58,341 bases of DNA, from positions 1 through 58,341 of the forward strand of contig JAMSKV010000018.1 in assembly GCA_024515975.1 (NCBI GenBank), written 5' to 3'. How positions within the stretch are numbered: position 1 is the first letter of the stretch; each line of letters begins with the position of its first letter. Below are positions 1 through 10,375 of this stretch, piece by piece. The translations under genes and the position numbers were made by a program. The notes beneath the pieces are model-generated. The model did not search any database, was not told where the DNA came from, and worked only from the letters and a program-made list of their open reading frames with translations. The stretch is from Endosaccharibacter trunci. GTDB lineage: Bacteria; Pseudomonadota; Alphaproteobacteria; Acetobacterales; Acetobacteraceae.

Positions 1-1
1 G

Positions 2-115
2 CCGGCCCGGTTCGCCTCCGACAACATGGAGATGCTCCTGGCGGCAGCGCTGGCCGGCGCGGGCATCGTCTACGTCCGCGTACGCAGCACCCATTCCCGC
101 GAATTGGTAGCCGGC
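2..115 (+). pseudogene. possible LysR-type regulator C-terminal fragment, cut by the window edge
   Basis: The frame starting at base 2 reads FASDNMEMLLAAALAGAGIVYV, which resembles the effector-domain stretch of LysR-type regulators (dNMEALLAAALAGLGIAYLP). After about residue 38 the reading frame no longer looks like the family and the remaining ORF to 265 is not recognisable. I read it as the broken end of a gene whose start lies outside the window. The similarity is short, so this is a weak call; nothing else between 115 and 278 was recognised. Confidence 0.35.
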
Positions 116-278
116 TGCCGGAATTGCGGAAAAAGGCTCGGCTGGAGCAGTTGGAGGGTCCGGAATTGGCACTTGCTGGATATCGCGAGCGCCTACCAAA
201 CATTACCTCCCGCATTCGCCCATCGTGAAGATCGATCGTGCGGCCATACTGCGTCATCTCTATGAAGTATTGTGATCC

Positions 279-806
279 ATGATGCTGAACGAACTGGGGC
301 CACGCATCTGCATCATGGGGCCCTCCAACAGTGGCAAGTCCACGCTGGCGAGGGCCATAGCGTCGGTACAGGGTCTCGAGGCTATCCATCTCGATCAACT
401 CCGTCACCTCCCGCATACCGACTGGATTCCCCGGCCGGACGAAGGGTTCGCTGCGCTCCACGATGCTGCGATCATGGGCGACCGTTGGGTCATCGATGGA
501 AACTATTCCAAACTACTCCCGCAGAGGCTGGCGCGAGCAACTGGCTTCATCCTGCTCGACGTTCCCGCTTGGACGAGCGTGTACCGCTACATACGCCGCT
601 GCTGGTTCGAACGTGATCGACGCGGTACGCTGGAAGGCAATCGGGACAGCGTCAAGTGGGATATGATCCGTCACATCGTTGGCACGACAAGGGATAATCG
701 CAACCGCTATCGAACTATGATGGAGAGCATCAGTTTACCCAAAGTGCAGATTGACTCGACCAGAGCCCTGGCAACGTTTTACGAAAAGAACGGTTTGAGA
801 CGTTGA
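279..806 (+). CDS. P-loop adenylate kinase-like / topology modulation (FlaR-like) protein
   Basis: A 175-residue protein with a Walker A motif near the N-terminus (GPSNSGKST, residues about 14-22), then AIHLDQL, which matches the metal- or substrate-binding segment of FlaR-like small P-loop kinases. Further on are WVIDGNY and a FILLDVP strand followed by an arginine-rich lid (RYIRRCWFERDRRGTLEGN). This set is typical of the COG0563-like 'DNA topology modulation' family, whose true substrate is unknown. Two ATG codons stand in tandem at 279 and 282. It sits alone between a regulator fragment and an IS66 remnant, so it may belong to a mobile or degenerating patch. Confidence 0.65.
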   Translation: MMLNELGPRICIMGPSNSGKSTLARAIASVQGLEAIHLDQLRHLPHTDWIPRPDEGFAALHDAAIMGDRWVIDGNYSKLLPQRLARATGFILLDVPAWTSVYRYIRRCWFERDRRGTLEGNRDSVKWDMIRHIVGTTRDNRNRYRTMMESISLPKVQIDSTRALATFYEKNGLRR

Positions 807-863
807 AGTTCTGCCCTGCCATTTTCTGATCGTTTCCAGAAATATATCTCCACGTTTAGGCCC

Positions 864-1191
864 TCATGGCATCAGCTCAGCACGCGGATGATGCGGATAT
901 CCCTCAACCATCCTCGTCAGGCTGTCGACCAGCCAATCGAGCGGCTCGACGCCGTCGAGCTTGGCGGTCTTGTTCGGGGAAGCGACGATCGCCCAGCGGT
1001 TGGTCCCGCCTCGCTGCCTGCGAACAGGGAGTTCTCACGCCCGAGTGCGATCGTCCGGATCGCTCGTTCCACAGGTTGTTATCGAGATCGATGTGACTGT
1101 CATCCAGGAAACGGGTCAGCGCCGGCCACCGCCCAAGGCTGTGCCCAGGAGAGCGGCCGGAGGCGACATTAGTCAGCATGTCAGCCGTCAT
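864..1191 (-). pseudogene. IS66-family transposase (TnpC) C-terminal remnant
   Basis: On the minus strand the pieces ALTRFLDDSHIDLDNN, then RAIRTIALGRENSLFAGSE in a second frame, then LDGVEPLDWLVDSLTRMVEGYPHH up to a stop at 864-866, follow the well-known C-terminal order of IS66 transposases. At least two frameshifts separate them, so it is a dead fragment. The rest of the IS is missing: neither the N-terminal part nor the accessory tnpA/tnpB genes are present on the 1191 side. Confidence 0.75.
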
Positions 1192-1620
1192 CTCCGATGA
1201 AAAGGCGCCGCGGGAGATCGTACCTATCGTGGGGACGTCTCGAGCAGGGACAGGCCGAGGGGACTGCCCATAGGGGCCGGACGATCAAGGGGCCTACGAC
1301 CACATACGTCGAGATGCTCGACCGGATTCGAGACGCAGCGAGAAGCCGTGCGGGACCGAGCAGGGCGCAGATCGCCGATTGGGAAACCGGCAAAGCAGGC
1401 CCAGCGGCATTCCGCACGGCGCCTCCGCTCATAGTTGCGAGGGCAGCCGCCAAGTTACCGGGGCCATGCCCGGATAGACCCCTTCAGCGTTCCCTTTTCA
1501 CCGCGCTTACGCGGGATCATCGACGGGAAACCGGCAGACGCGCAAATCGACGCGCGAGCAATCGAACTTCGCATTTCACATGATAGCGTAACACACTTGG
1601 CATCAGGCGAAGGCGGCCCA
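1192..1620. other. 429 bp without a recognisable gene
   Basis: Several short open frames exist on both strands but none resembles a known family and none has a convincing ribosome binding site. The stretch lies between the IS66 remnant and the stop of the quinone oxidoreductase gene and is probably insertion-sequence debris. Confidence 0.5.
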
Positions 1621-2595
1621 TTAGTCCGGCACCAGAATCGTGCTGCCGACCGTGGCGCGGCTTTCCAGGGCGCGATGCGCTTCGGCCGTTTGCGACAAGG
1701 GGAATTGCTGGCCAATATCGATCGTGAGTGCACCGCTTGCGACAACGTCGAACAGTTCTGCGGAGGCGGATCGCAACTGTTCCGGGCGGCCGATGAAGGT
1801 GGCGAGCTTGGGACGGGTCACGTACAGGCTGCCGCGTGCCGCCAGCATGCGCAGCGCGACGTCCGTGACCTCGCCGGACGCATTGCCGTAGGAGACCATC
1901 AAGCCGCGCGGCGACAGGCAGTCGAGACTATCGACGAAGGTGTCCTTGCCGACGCTGTCATAGACCACCGGGACCATCGCCCCGCCCGTGATGCGCCGGA
2001 CCTGAGCCGGCACATCGTTGTAGCCCACCAGCACATGCGCCGCGCCCGAAGCCCGCACGCGTTCCGCCTTGGCTTCCGTGGACACGATGCCGATCACCTC
2101 CGCGCCAAGATGGGCGGCCCATTGGCACAGCATCAGCCCGACACCCCCCGCCGCGGCATGCACCAGGATGGTATCGCCCGGCTGCAGTGCGCGCACCTGG
2201 CGCAGCAGGGCCTGTACGGTGAGACCGCGCAGCATCATCGCCGCCGCCTGGCGCGTGGAGATGGAGTCGGGCAGCTTCACAACCAGGTCGGCGGCGATGC
2301 TGCGATGGGTGACATAGGCGCCGAGCTGGGTTGGATAGGCGACGCGGTCGCCGACCGCGATCCCGGAGACCTCCGCGCCGACCCGCTCGACGATGCCGGC
2401 CGCTTCCATGCCGATCACGCTGGGCAGGTTCGGCAGCTTGTAGAGACCGGTGCGGTAGTAGACATCGATGAAATTGACGCCCATCGCCTCCTGGCGGATC
2501 AGGATTTCACCCGTGGCCGGGGCGGGTTTGGGAATCTGATCGAAGCTCAAGGCTTCCGGACCGCCATACGCGTGAACCCGAACGGAATTTGTCAT
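1621..2595 (-). CDS. qorA: NADPH:quinone oxidoreductase (zinc-free MDR family)
   Basis: A 324-residue medium-chain dehydrogenase/reductase of the quinone oxidoreductase type, expected to reduce quinones with NADPH in the cytosol. The N-terminal GroES-like domain carries GVNFIDVYYRTGLYKLPNLPSVIG-type residues and GMEAAGIVERVG. The Rossmann domain has the nucleotide motif HAAAGGVGLMLCQWA. The catalytic zinc cysteines of alcohol dehydrogenases are absent, as in QorA. It starts with ATG only 3 bp after the ogt stop, so the two probably form a minus-strand operon. Length is normal (about 325). Confidence 0.88.
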   Translation of the reverse strand: MTNSVRVHAYGGPEALSFDQIPKPAPATGEILIRQEAMGVNFIDVYYRTGLYKLPNLPSVIGMEAAGIVERVGAEVSGIAVGDRVAYPTQLGAYVTHRSIAADLVVKLPDSISTRQAAAMMLRGLTVQALLRQVRALQPGDTILVHAAAGGVGLMLCQWAAHLGAEVIGIVSTEAKAERVRASGAAHVLVGYNDVPAQVRRITGGAMVPVVYDSVGKDTFVDSLDCLSPRGLMVSYGNASGEVTDVALRMLAARGSLYVTRPKLATFIGRPEQLRSASAELFDVVASGALTIDIGQQFPLSQTAEAHRALESRATVGSTILVPD

Positions 2596-2598
2596 CGG

Positions 2599-3090
2599 TC
2601 ATGTTCCCGAGAGATCTGCGGTTTCCAGGGACAGGAGAAAGCGCTTGGTGTCCTGTCCGCCGTCCATGCTGAATCCGCCGAGATCGGCCGCCGCCACCAC
2701 GCGATGGCAGGGGACGATGATCGGCAGGGGGTTGAATCGGTTGGCCTGGCCAACGGAGCGCGCACAGCCACCCGTCTCGCGGGCAACGGCGCCGTAGGTG
2801 CGGGTCTCGCCGTAGGGGATCGCCGACAAGGCGGCCCAGACGCGCTTGCGGTAAGCGGTCGCACCGACGGGATTCACCGGCACGGTGAAGCGCCGCAGCT
2901 CGCCGTCGAAATACCGGTTGATCTCGTCCCTGGCACGGCGGAGAAGCGCCGTATCCTGCTGCGCTCCGGCCCAGCCCCAATCAAGGGCGACGATGGCATC
3001 GTCTTCCTCCGTGAGGGTCAGGTCGCCAAGCGGCGAATGAAGCGAGAGTTGAGGCAGGGCGAACGCACTCCGGAACGAAGCCCATGGCAA
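2599..3090 (-). CDS. ogt: methylated-DNA--protein-cysteine methyltransferase
   Basis: Suicide DNA repair protein that moves the alkyl group from O6-alkylguanine to its own cysteine. The active-site block [11 protein letters not shown] is present, as are the helix-turn-helix segment ([11 protein letters not shown]), the Asn-hinge region ([10 protein letters not shown], where the family has GxANxxNP) and the C-terminal GGFSMDGG. The frame stays open to 3237, but that would run into mnmE on the other strand. The TTG at 3090 gives 163 residues, the family size, and leaves 34 bp between the divergent genes. The start is therefore probable, not certain. Confidence 0.85.
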   Translation of the reverse strand: MPWASFRSAFALPQLSLHSPLGDLTLTEEDDAIVALDWGWAGAQQDTALLRRARDEINRYFDGELRRFTVPVNPVGATAYRKRVWAALSAIPYGETRTYGAVARETGGCARSVGQANRFNPLPIIVPCHRVVAAADLGGFSMDGGQDTKRFLLSLETADLSGT

Positions 3091-3124
3091 GGCAGAGGCC
3101 GGTTCGCTGTCAAGGAAGCAGAAT

Positions 3125-4411
3125 TTGAACCCGACTACCATCTTCGCCCGCGCCACGGGAACCGGTCGCGCCGCGATCGCGGTGCTGCGGCTCAGCGGCC
3201 CTGCGACGGCGGACATGCTGCGCACGTTGTGTGGCATTCTGCCGGAGCCGCGCCGGGCCAGCCTGCGCGCACTCCGGCATGGCAGCGATCTCCTCGACCA
3301 CGCGCTGGTGCTGTGGTTCCCGGGACCGCGCAGCTATACCGGCGAGGACGGAGCGGAGCTGCATCTGCATGCCGGCCCGGCGGTCGTGGAGGCGGTGGCC
3401 GAGGCGCTCGTGTCGCTGGGTGCGCGTCCGGCCGAGCCGGGCGAGTTCAGCCGCCGGGCGTTTTCCAACGGCCGGATCGATCTTCTGGAGGCCGAGGGCG
3501 TCGCCGATCTGGTGGAGGCGGAAACCCAGGCCCAGCGCCGTCAGGCCTTGCAGCAGGCCGATGGCGCGTTGAGCCGTCTGTATGACGGCTGGGCGCAGCG
3601 CCTGCGCGTGCTTCTGGCGCATCAGGAAGCCTTGATCGACTTCCCAGATGAGGATCTGCCGCCGGAGATCGAGGCCGCCCTGGCGCGCGATACGGCGCTC
3701 CTGGCGGAGGAGATGCGCGCCCATCTGCTGACCGGAGCGCAGGGAGAGCGCATCCGCGACGGTCTGGTCGTGGCGATCGTAGGACCGCCCAACGTCGGCA
3801 AGTCGAGCCTTCTGAACCGCCTGGCCGGTCGCGACGCGGCCATGGTCTCCGACATCGCCGGCACCACGCGCGACGCGATCGAGGTGCGTCTGGTTCTCGC
3901 CGATCTGCCCGTGACGCTGATCGACACGGCAGGCATTCGCGACAGCGAGGATCCTTTGGAGCGGGAAGGCGTGCGTCGGGCCCTGCGCCATGCCGAGCAC
4001 GCCGATCTGGTTCTGCGTGTCGCCTGTCCCGGCGCAGGAATGGAACCAGAGCCGCGGGTGCCGGACGACATCCGTGTCTGGAACAAGACCGATCTGGCGC
4101 CCGCGCCGGAAGGATGGATCGGCGTGAGCGCGCAGACCGGTGCGGGGCTGGATGTGCTCCGGGAGCGCCTGGCCGCCGAAATGCGGCGCCTGACCGATCT
4201 GGCCGGGGCCGCGCCGCTGACCCGGGCACGGCATCGGGCCGGCATTTCGGAGGCTTTAGAGCATCTGGACACCGCGCCGCATCTGGACCTGCCGGAATTG
4301 CGCGGAGAAGCGCTCAGGCTTGCCATGCAGGCGCTGGGACGTTTGACCGGCAGGATCGGCGTCGAGGATCTGCTAGATACCGTGTTCAACCAGTTCTGCA
4401 TCGGCAAGTAG
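3125..4411 (+). CDS. mnmE: tRNA uridine-5-carboxymethylaminomethyl synthesis GTPase MnmE
   Basis: GTPase partner of MnmG in making the 5-carboxymethylaminomethyl group of wobble uridine 34. The N-terminal formyl-THF-binding domain starts [22 protein letters not shown]. The inserted G domain has GPPNVGKSS (P-loop), DIAGTTRD (G2) and DTAGIRD (G3), and the protein ends in the diagnostic FCIGK. It is 428 residues, slightly short for the family. The start is TTG at 3125 with AAGGAAG about 9 bases upstream. It is the first gene of mnmE-mnmG-rsmG-parA-parB. Confidence 0.95.
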   Translation: MNPTTIFARATGTGRAAIAVLRLSGPATADMLRTLCGILPEPRRASLRALRHGSDLLDHALVLWFPGPRSYTGEDGAELHLHAGPAVVEAVAEALVSLGARPAEPGEFSRRAFSNGRIDLLEAEGVADLVEAETQAQRRQALQQADGALSRLYDGWAQRLRVLLAHQEALIDFPDEDLPPEIEAALARDTALLAEEMRAHLLTGAQGERIRDGLVVAIVGPPNVGKSSLLNRLAGRDAAMVSDIAGTTRDAIEVRLVLADLPVTLIDTAGIRDSEDPLEREGVRRALRHAEHADLVLRVACPGAGMEPEPRVPDDIRVWNKTDLAPAPEGWIGVSAQTGAGLDVLRERLAAEMRRLTDLAGAAPLTRARHRAGISEALEHLDTAPHLDLPELRGEALRLAMQALGRLTGRIGVEDLLDTVFNQFCIGK

Positions 4412-4420
4412 ATCCCTCTG

Positions 4421-6289
4421 ATGTCCCATTCCTTCTCCTGCGACGTGATCGTCATCGGCGGTGGCCATGCCGGTTGCGAGGCCGCCGCCGCAGCCGCCCG
4501 TGCTGGCGCTCGGACGCTGCTCCTGACGCACCGGATCGACACCATCGGCGCCATGTCGTGCAATCCAGCGATCGGCGGCATCGGCAAGGGGCATCTCGTA
4601 CGCGAGATCGATGCCCTGGATGGGCTGATGGGCGTGGCCGCGGATCGGGCCGGCATCCATTTCAAGCTCCTGAACCGCTCCAAGGGCCCTGCCGTGCATG
4701 GCCCACGCGCCCAGGCCGACCGTTCTTTGTATCGCGCCGCGATACGCGATCTTCTGGCAGGGCAGAACAGCTTGGAGATCGTCGAGGCGTCGGTGGACGA
4801 TCTGCTCCTGGACGCGGGCGGCACAGTGTGCGGCGTGCTCTGCGCGGATGGGCGGCAGTTCCGGGCCGGCGCCGTGGTTCTGACCGCCGGCACCTTTCTG
4901 CGCGGGGTGATCCATGTCGGGCACCAGACGAGCGCTGCTGGACGCGTGGGCGAGGCGCCGGCCGCAGCCCTGGGGGCGCGTCTGGAGGCGCTCGGCCTGC
5001 CGATGGGCCGTTTGAAAACAGGCACCCCGCCGAGACTTGCGCGCGACAGCATCGACTGGGACGCCCTGCCGGAGGATCCCGGCGACGCCGTGCCGGTTCC
5101 GTTCAGCCGCCTGACCACGTCGATCGATAATACGCTCGTGTCCTGCCGCGTCAGCAGCACCACGGCGGAAACGCACGCGCTGATCCGAGACCATCTGCAT
5201 CTATCCGCCGTGTATGGCGGCGCGATTTCCGGCCGTGGGCCGCGCTATTGTCCGTCCATTGAGGACAAGGTGGTGCGCTTCGCAGACAAGGAGCGGCATC
5301 AGGTCTTTCTGGAGCCGGAAGCGCTGCCCGGCCATCCCGGCGGCGACCTCGTCTATCCCAACGGCATCTCCACCAGCCTGCCGGCCGAGATCCAGGCGCG
5401 GCTGATCGCCACCATGCCGGGTCTGGAGCGGGCGCGCATCGTGCAGCCTGGCTACGCGGTCGAATACGATCACATCGACCCGCGCGCGCTCTGGCCGACG
5501 CTGGAACTGAAGGCTCTGCCGCGACTCTTCCTGGCCGGGCAGATCAACGGCACCACCGGCTACGAGGAAGCCGCCGCGCAGGGGCTCCTGGCCGGGCTCA
5601 ACGCGGCACGCGTAGCATCCGGCGCCGGCGCCGTGACCGTGGATCGCGGCACCGCCTATCTGGGCGTGATGATCGACGATCTGACCACGCAGGGCGTGTC
5701 GGAGCCGTATCGCATGTTCACCTCGCGCGCCGAGTATCGGCTGACGCTCAGGGCGGACAATGCCGACCTGCGGCTGACCGAGGCCGGGATCGGCTGGGGC
5801 TGCGTCAGGGCGGAACGTGCCGGCTTGTTCCGGCGCGACCGCGAGGAGATCGAGGACGCGACCCTGCGTGCCGAGGCGGAACAGTTCTCGCCGCCGGTGC
5901 TGACCCGGCACGGCCTGTCCGCGCCGGCGGATGGGCGGCGGCGCACGCTGTTCGATCTGCTGGCGATCGACCCGTCCGCACCCGGTCTTGGCGCCCTGGC
6001 ACCCTGGCTGGATACGCTATCGCCGCGAGTTCGGACGCATCTGGAGACCGAGTCGCGCTATCGCGGTTATCTCGGCCGCCAGGCGCGGGAGATCCGCCAG
6101 CTTGGCGCCGACACCGCGCTCTCGCTTCCCGCGACGCTGGATTTCGGCGCCATCGGCGGCTTGAGCGCGGAGATGCGCGAGCGTCTGGCGGCAGCGCGGC
6201 CGGCGTCGTTCAGCGCCGCGCAACGCGTGCCCGGGATCACTCCGGCGGCGCTGATGGCGCTCTTGGCGCATCTGCGCGCGGCCGCCTGA
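4421..6289 (+). CDS. mnmG: tRNA uridine-5-carboxymethylaminomethyl modification enzyme MnmG (GidA)
   Basis: FAD-dependent partner of MnmE, 622 residues. The dinucleotide-binding motif is [21 protein letters not shown] at residues about 10-30, followed by the family block [24 protein letters not shown]. Later come [16 protein letters not shown], the [11 protein letters not shown] segment and [18 protein letters not shown], all standard for GidA. It begins 9 bp after mnmE and its stop overlaps the rsmG start (TGATG), so translation of the two is probably coupled. Confidence 0.96.
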   Translation: MSHSFSCDVIVIGGGHAGCEAAAAAARAGARTLLLTHRIDTIGAMSCNPAIGGIGKGHLVREIDALDGLMGVAADRAGIHFKLLNRSKGPAVHGPRAQADRSLYRAAIRDLLAGQNSLEIVEASVDDLLLDAGGTVCGVLCADGRQFRAGAVVLTAGTFLRGVIHVGHQTSAAGRVGEAPAAALGARLEALGLPMGRLKTGTPPRLARDSIDWDALPEDPGDAVPVPFSRLTTSIDNTLVSCRVSSTTAETHALIRDHLHLSAVYGGAISGRGPRYCPSIEDKVVRFADKERHQVFLEPEALPGHPGGDLVYPNGISTSLPAEIQARLIATMPGLERARIVQPGYAVEYDHIDPRALWPTLELKALPRLFLAGQINGTTGYEEAAAQGLLAGLNAARVASGAGAVTVDRGTAYLGVMIDDLTTQGVSEPYRMFTSRAEYRLTLRADNADLRLTEAGIGWGCVRAERAGLFRRDREEIEDATLRAEAEQFSPPVLTRHGLSAPADGRRRTLFDLLAIDPSAPGLGALAPWLDTLSPRVRTHLETESRYRGYLGRQAREIRQLGADTALSLPATLDFGAIGGLSAEMRERLAAARPASFSAAQRVPGITPAALMALLAHLRAAA

Positions 6290-6891
6290 TGGATGTTTCA
6301 CGTGAAACAATGGCGCGGCTGGAGATTTTCGCCGCGCTGCTGGAGCGCTGGAACCAGCGCATCAACCTGGTGTCGCCAAAGGACCTGGCGCAGCTCTGGC
6401 CGCGCCATATCGAGGATAGTCTGCAACTGGCCGAGGACATGCCGCCGGGCATGCCGTTCGTCGATCTCGGTTCGGGCGGAGGTTTCCCCGGCCTGATCCT
6501 GGCGATCGCCACCGGCAATCCGGTCACGCTGGTGGAAAGCGACCAGCGCAAGGCGAGTTTCCTGCGGGAAGCGGCGCGCAGCACCGGGACCAATGCGACG
6601 GTGGTGGCAAAGCGGATCGAGGATGCCGAGATCGGCCCGGCGGGGGTGATCACCGCGCGGGCGCTGGCGCCGCTGCCACTGCTCCTGGAATGGGCGAAAC
6701 GCTTCCTGCAGCCCGATGGGGTCTGCCTGTTCCTGAAGGGACGCAACGCCGAGGACGAATTGACCGCGGCCAGGGCGGAATGGCACATGACGATCTCCAG
6801 ACGCCCGAGCCGGAGCAGTTCGGACGGGGTCATCCTCAGATTGAGTGAAATCAGGCGTGTCAAAGAGCCCGACCGGGCGACCGGGCGATAG
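6289..6891 (+). CDS. rsmG: 16S rRNA (guanine-N7) methyltransferase RsmG (GidB)
   Basis: SAM-dependent methyltransferase that makes m7G in the 530 loop of 16S rRNA, 200 residues. Motif I is [17 protein letters not shown], followed by [19 protein letters not shown] (motif II) and [16 protein letters not shown]. The N-terminus reads [11 protein letters not shown] because a perfect parS site is built into codons 2-7. The same VSRET arrangement is common in gidB genes near the origin. The 3' end overlaps the parA start region. Confidence 0.94.
   Translation: MDVSRETMARLEIFAALLERWNQRINLVSPKDLAQLWPRHIEDSLQLAEDMPPGMPFVDLGSGGGFPGLILAIATGNPVTLVESDQRKASFLREAARSTGTNATVVAKRIEDAEIGPAGVITARALAPLPLLLEWAKRFLQPDGVCLFLKGRNAEDELTAARAEWHMTISRRPSRSSSDGVILRLSEIRRVKEPDRATGR
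6294..6309. promoter_or_regulatory. parS: parS centromere site 1
   Basis: The 16 bp sequence TGTTTCACGTGAAACA is an exact match to the near-universal ParB binding palindrome. It lies at codons 2-7 of rsmG, about 550 bp upstream of parA. It should load ParB clamps for origin segregation. Confidence 0.95.
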
Positions 6892-7699
6892 CACTGCCGC
6901 TGCCGTCCGGACGCCGCACATCATCGCCGTCGCCAACCAGAAAGGCGGCGTCGGCAAGACAACGACCGCAATCAACCTCGCCACGGCGCTGGCGCTGCAA
7001 GACAAGCGCGTTCTGCTGATCGATCTGGACCCGCAGGGCAATGCATCGACGGGTTTGGGCATCGCCTATGACGGGCGTGACGCGGGGGCTTATGCGCTGA
7101 TCGCGGAGGGCGCGGCGCTCGATGGCCTGATCTGCGACACGGCGATCGAATCACTGCACCTGGTGCCGGCGGATAACGAGCTGGCGGGCGCGGAGATCGA
7201 GCTGGTGGATCGCGAGCGGCGCGAATACTGCCTGAAGCAGGCGCTGGATGACGACCCGCGCGCCCAGGGCTACGACTTCATCCTCATCGACTGCCCGCCG
7301 AGCCTTGGCCTGCTGACGCTGAACGCGCTGATCGCGGCGGGCTCGGTGCTGGTGCCGCTGCAATGCGAGTTCTTCGCTCTGGAAGGCGTGAGCCAGTTGA
7401 TCCGCACCGTGGACCGGGTGCGGCGCGCCTTCAATCCGACGCTGCGGATGGAGGGGCTGGTGCTGACCATGTTCGACAGGCGCAACAATCTGTCCGAGCT
7501 GGTGGCAGCTGATGCACGCGGATTCTTCGGCGAACAGGTCTTCGAGACGGTGATCCCGCGCAACATCCGCATCTCGGAGGCGCAAAGCCATGGCAAGCCG
7601 GCGCATCTCTACGACGCGAAGTCGAGCGGCGCAGTCGCCTATGCGGCCTTGGCGGACGAATTGCTGGCGCGTCTCGCAGACAAAAAGGCAGCCCGATGA
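6845..7699 (+). CDS. parA: chromosome partitioning ATPase ParA (Soj)
   Basis: Walker-type ATPase that pulls the ParB-parS complex along the nucleoid. The deviant Walker A is [15 protein letters not shown], and the A' and B blocks are [16 protein letters not shown] and [19 protein letters not shown]. This frame first opens at GTG 6845, overlapping the end of rsmG; GTG 6857 is an equally good start because the conserved core begins only at about residue 24. The stop overlaps the ATG of parB by 4 bp. Confidence 0.95.
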   Translation: MKSGVSKSPTGRPGDSTAAAVRTPHIIAVANQKGGVGKTTTAINLATALALQDKRVLLIDLDPQGNASTGLGIAYDGRDAGAYALIAEGAALDGLICDTAIESLHLVPADNELAGAEIELVDRERREYCLKQALDDDPRAQGYDFILIDCPPSLGLLTLNALIAAGSVLVPLQCEFFALEGVSQLIRTVDRVRRAFNPTLRMEGLVLTMFDRRNNLSELVAADARGFFGEQVFETVIPRNIRISEAQSHGKPAHLYDAKSSGAVAYAALADELLARLADKKAAR

Positions 7700-8601
7700 G
7701 CGGCAAGCGCAAGGATACGGCGCCTCCGCGTCTCGGTCGTGGCCTGGCGGCGCTGCTGGGAGACAGGGGCCCCGATCCGGATCCGATCCGTCCGGGACGC
7801 CAGAATGGTGTGCATCCGATCGCGGTGGACCTGCTGGAAGCGGGACCGTTCCAGCCGCGCCAGATCATGCTGCCGGACCAGCTCGAGGAGCTGGCGGCCT
7901 CCATCCGCACGCGCGGCATTCTGCAGCCGATCCTGGCACGACCACATCCGGAAAAACCGGGTCGATACCAGATCATCGCCGGCGAGCGACGTTGGCGCGC
8001 GGCACAGATGGCCGAGTTGCACGAGGTTCCTGTGCATGTGCGCGATCTGCAGGACGCGGATGCAATGGCCGCCTCCCTGGTCGAGAATCTGCAACGCAGC
8101 GACCTGAACGCGATCGAAGAAGCTGAAGGCTTGCAGCGCCTTCTGGGCGAGTTCCGCATGACGCAGGAACAGCTCGCGGGCGCGGTGGGCAAATCCCGCT
8201 CGCATGTCGCCAACACGGTGCGCCTGCTGCAATTGCCGCCAGGCGTGCGTCGCGAGGTGATGAACGGCGCGTTGAGCGCCGGCCATGCACGGGCGCTGAT
8301 CAATCATCCAGACCCGGCGAAGGCGGCGATGGCGGTAATCGCCAAGCGCCTGTCGGTGCGCCAGACCGAACAGATGGTGCAAAGCCAAAGCACGGCGTCG
8401 AAGATCGCGCCGACGGAAGCACGTATCCCGGTGGGCGCGCGAGAAGACCGCGATCCGGAGATCGTCGCTTTGGAACGCGAGCTGAAGCAAAAGCTGGGGC
8501 TTAAGATCGAGCTGCAGTTCAACGGCCGGGGTGGACAGATGCGTATCCACTACGACACGTTGGACCAGCTCGATGGCGTTCTGCGTCTGCTGAACGGCTG
8601 A
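7696..8601 (+). CDS. parB: chromosome partitioning protein ParB (Spo0J)
   Basis: CTP-dependent DNA clamp that loads at parS, 301 residues. It begins with PRLGRGLAALLGD. The N-terminal CTP-binding segment contains IRTRGILQPILARP and GERRWRAAQMA, and the ENLQRSDLNAIEEAEG block follows. The HTH reads MTQEQLAGAVGKSRSHVANTVRLLQLP. It overlaps parA by ATGA. Two perfect parS sites in this window (6294 and 32648) are its expected targets. Confidence 0.95.
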   Translation: MSGKRKDTAPPRLGRGLAALLGDRGPDPDPIRPGRQNGVHPIAVDLLEAGPFQPRQIMLPDQLEELAASIRTRGILQPILARPHPEKPGRYQIIAGERRWRAAQMAELHEVPVHVRDLQDADAMAASLVENLQRSDLNAIEEAEGLQRLLGEFRMTQEQLAGAVGKSRSHVANTVRLLQLPPGVRREVMNGALSAGHARALINHPDPAKAAMAVIAKRLSVRQTEQMVQSQSTASKIAPTEARIPVGAREDRDPEIVALERELKQKLGLKIELQFNGRGGQMRIHYDTLDQLDGVLRLLNG

Positions 8602-8708
8602 TCTGCGAAGCGATCTGACGGGTGAACGGAATGCCCACTTGCAGCCCCGGAATCCCGCTGCTATAGCGCCGTCACCGTGAACGGCCACCCTGTGGGGGCG
8701 CCACGATC

Positions 8709-8784
<76 letters not shown>

Positions 8785-8849
8785 CGGTTCCTCCTGACCG
8801 ACGGTGATCCTTCCCAGAATCTGATGATCCCATAGTTGTCGATGCGCGA

Positions 8850-9296
8850 TCATGGCTGCACGATCGCCATGATCACGATCACGAGCATCAGAACGGTCGG
8901 GACCTCGTTCGCCATACGGTAGAAACGATGCGAACGCGTATTGCGGTCGTGCAGGAAATCCTTGTGCCAGAGCGCGCAGAATCCGTGAAATCCGATCATC
9001 GCCAGGACGCCGGCCAGCTTGGTCCACCACCAGGCCGCGTGCCAGTCCACAGCGCCGGGCGTGAGGATCAGAAGCACGCCGAAAATGAGCGCCACGATCA
9101 TCGCGGGCGTAGTGATCTGACGCAGGAGCTTACGCTCCATGACTTTGAAAAGCTCGCTCTGTGCGGAGCCCGCAGTCACGCCGCAATGGTAGACGAACAG
9201 ACGGGGGAGATAGAACAGCCCCGCCATCCAGGCGATCACAGCGATCACGTGGAACGCCTTTTCCCAGAGTATCCAGGGCGCCAGGGCGATAATCAC
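8850..9296 (-). CDS. hemJ: protoporphyrinogen IX oxidase HemJ
   Basis: Membrane protein of 148 residues that oxidises protoporphyrinogen to protoporphyrin IX, the penultimate heme step, in bacteria lacking HemG/HemY. Four hydrophobic helices are visible. Family blocks are KAFHVIAVIAWMAGLFYLPRLFVYH with the essential histidine, MERKLLRQITTPAM, WWWTKLAGVL and the RFYRMANEVPT signature near the C-terminus. Its ATG overlaps the hemE stop by 4 bp, so the two heme genes are translationally coupled. Confidence 0.93.
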   Translation of the reverse strand: MIIALAPWILWEKAFHVIAVIAWMAGLFYLPRLFVYHCGVTAGSAQSELFKVMERKLLRQITTPAMIVALIFGVLLILTPGAVDWHAAWWWTKLAGVLAMIGFHGFCALWHKDFLHDRNTRSHRFYRMANEVPTVLMLVIVIMAIVQP

Positions 9297-10375
9297 GGCG
9301 CAGGCTCGGCGCTGACATCGCGGAGCGTATCGACCAGAAGCCGGACATGCTCGGGCGACGTCTGGGGCAGAACGCCGTGTCCGAGATTGAACACATGCGC
9401 ACGGCCTTTCATGGCGTCCCTGACGGCCTTCACGGCATCCACCAGGGGGGTACCGCCGGCCACAAGGCAGAGCGGGTCCAGATTGCCTTGCAGCGTCACT
9501 GTATCGGGCACCAGGCCGCGCACGATGGCCAGGTCAGCGGTGGTATCCAGCGCCATCGCGTTGATCCCGGTTTCCTCGGCATAGCGGCCGACCAGAACCC
9601 CACCGAGACGCGGAAAGCCGATAATCGGCACGTCCGGGTGCCGACGGCGGATCTCGTCCACGATCCTTCGCGTAGGCGCGATCACATGCCTGTCAAACTG
9701 AGCGGGCGGCAGAATGCCGGCCCAGCTATCGAACAGCATCACCGCTTCGGCGCCGTTTTCGATCTGGTCGCACAGCATGTCGGCCGTGGTTCGCGTCAGA
9801 AGGTCGATCAGCCTCCCGAACAGGTCCGGCTCGGCGTAGGCCATGTGACGTACGGAGGCGAATTCCTTCGAACCGCCGCCCTCGACCATGTAGCAGGCCA
9901 CCGTGAAGGGGGATCCCGCGAAGCCGATCAACGTGGTTTCTCCAGGTTTCGCTGCGCCCAGAATGCCGGGATCGTCCGGGGCGTCGAGAGTGCGGCGTAG
10001 CCTGCGCAGCGTTTCCATCACCGGCGCCGTCGCTTCGCGAACGCGCTCCGGCTGGAGACGATCGAGATCCGCCCGGGTGTGGATCGGCTCCAATATGGGA
10101 CCCAGATTCTCCTTGAATTCGAGCGACTGACCCATGGCCCAGGGCAAGATCAGGATGTCGCTGAACAGGATCGCTCCATCCATCGCGTACCGACGGATGG
10201 GCTGCAATGTAACTTCCGTTGCTATGTCTGGGGTCATGCAGCGCGTAATGAAATCGGCCTGCGCTCTGAGTGCTCGGAACTCCGGAAGATAGCGCCCGGC
10301 TTGTCGCATCAGCCAGACCGGTGGTGGCCAGACGGCGTCGCCCTTCAGGGCTCGTAGCAGTTTCTTTCCCGTCAT
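9293..10375 (-). CDS. hemE: uroporphyrinogen decarboxylase
   Basis: Converts uroporphyrinogen III to coproporphyrinogen III, 360 residues. The N-terminal signature PPVWLMRQAGRYLPEFR and the GFAGSPFTVACYMVEGGGSKEF block are both present. The C-terminal part has NLGHGVLPQTSPEHVRLLVDTLR. It reads away from the candidate replication origin, a position conserved for hemE in alphaproteobacteria such as Caulobacter and Rickettsia, and is followed by hemJ with a 4 bp overlap. Confidence 0.96.
   Translation of the reverse strand: MTGKKLLRALKGDAVWPPPVWLMRQAGRYLPEFRALRAQADFITRCMTPDIATEVTLQPIRRYAMDGAILFSDILILPWAMGQSLEFKENLGPILEPIHTRADLDRLQPERVREATAPVMETLRRLRRTLDAPDDPGILGAAKPGETTLIGFAGSPFTVACYMVEGGGSKEFASVRHMAYAEPDLFGRLIDLLTRTTADMLCDQIENGAEAVMLFDSWAGILPPAQFDRHVIAPTRRIVDEIRRRHPDVPIIGFPRLGGVLVGRYAEETGINAMALDTTADLAIVRGLVPDTVTLQGNLDPLCLVAGGTPLVDAVKAVRDAMKGRAHVFNLGHGVLPQTSPEHVRLLVDTLRDVSAEPAP

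Noticed and set aside
1435-3585. 716-codon plus-strand open frame across the quinone oxidoreductase and ogt genes
   Set aside because: It is antisense to two clear minus-strand genes and has the His/Arg/Gly-rich composition of a high-GC shadow frame.
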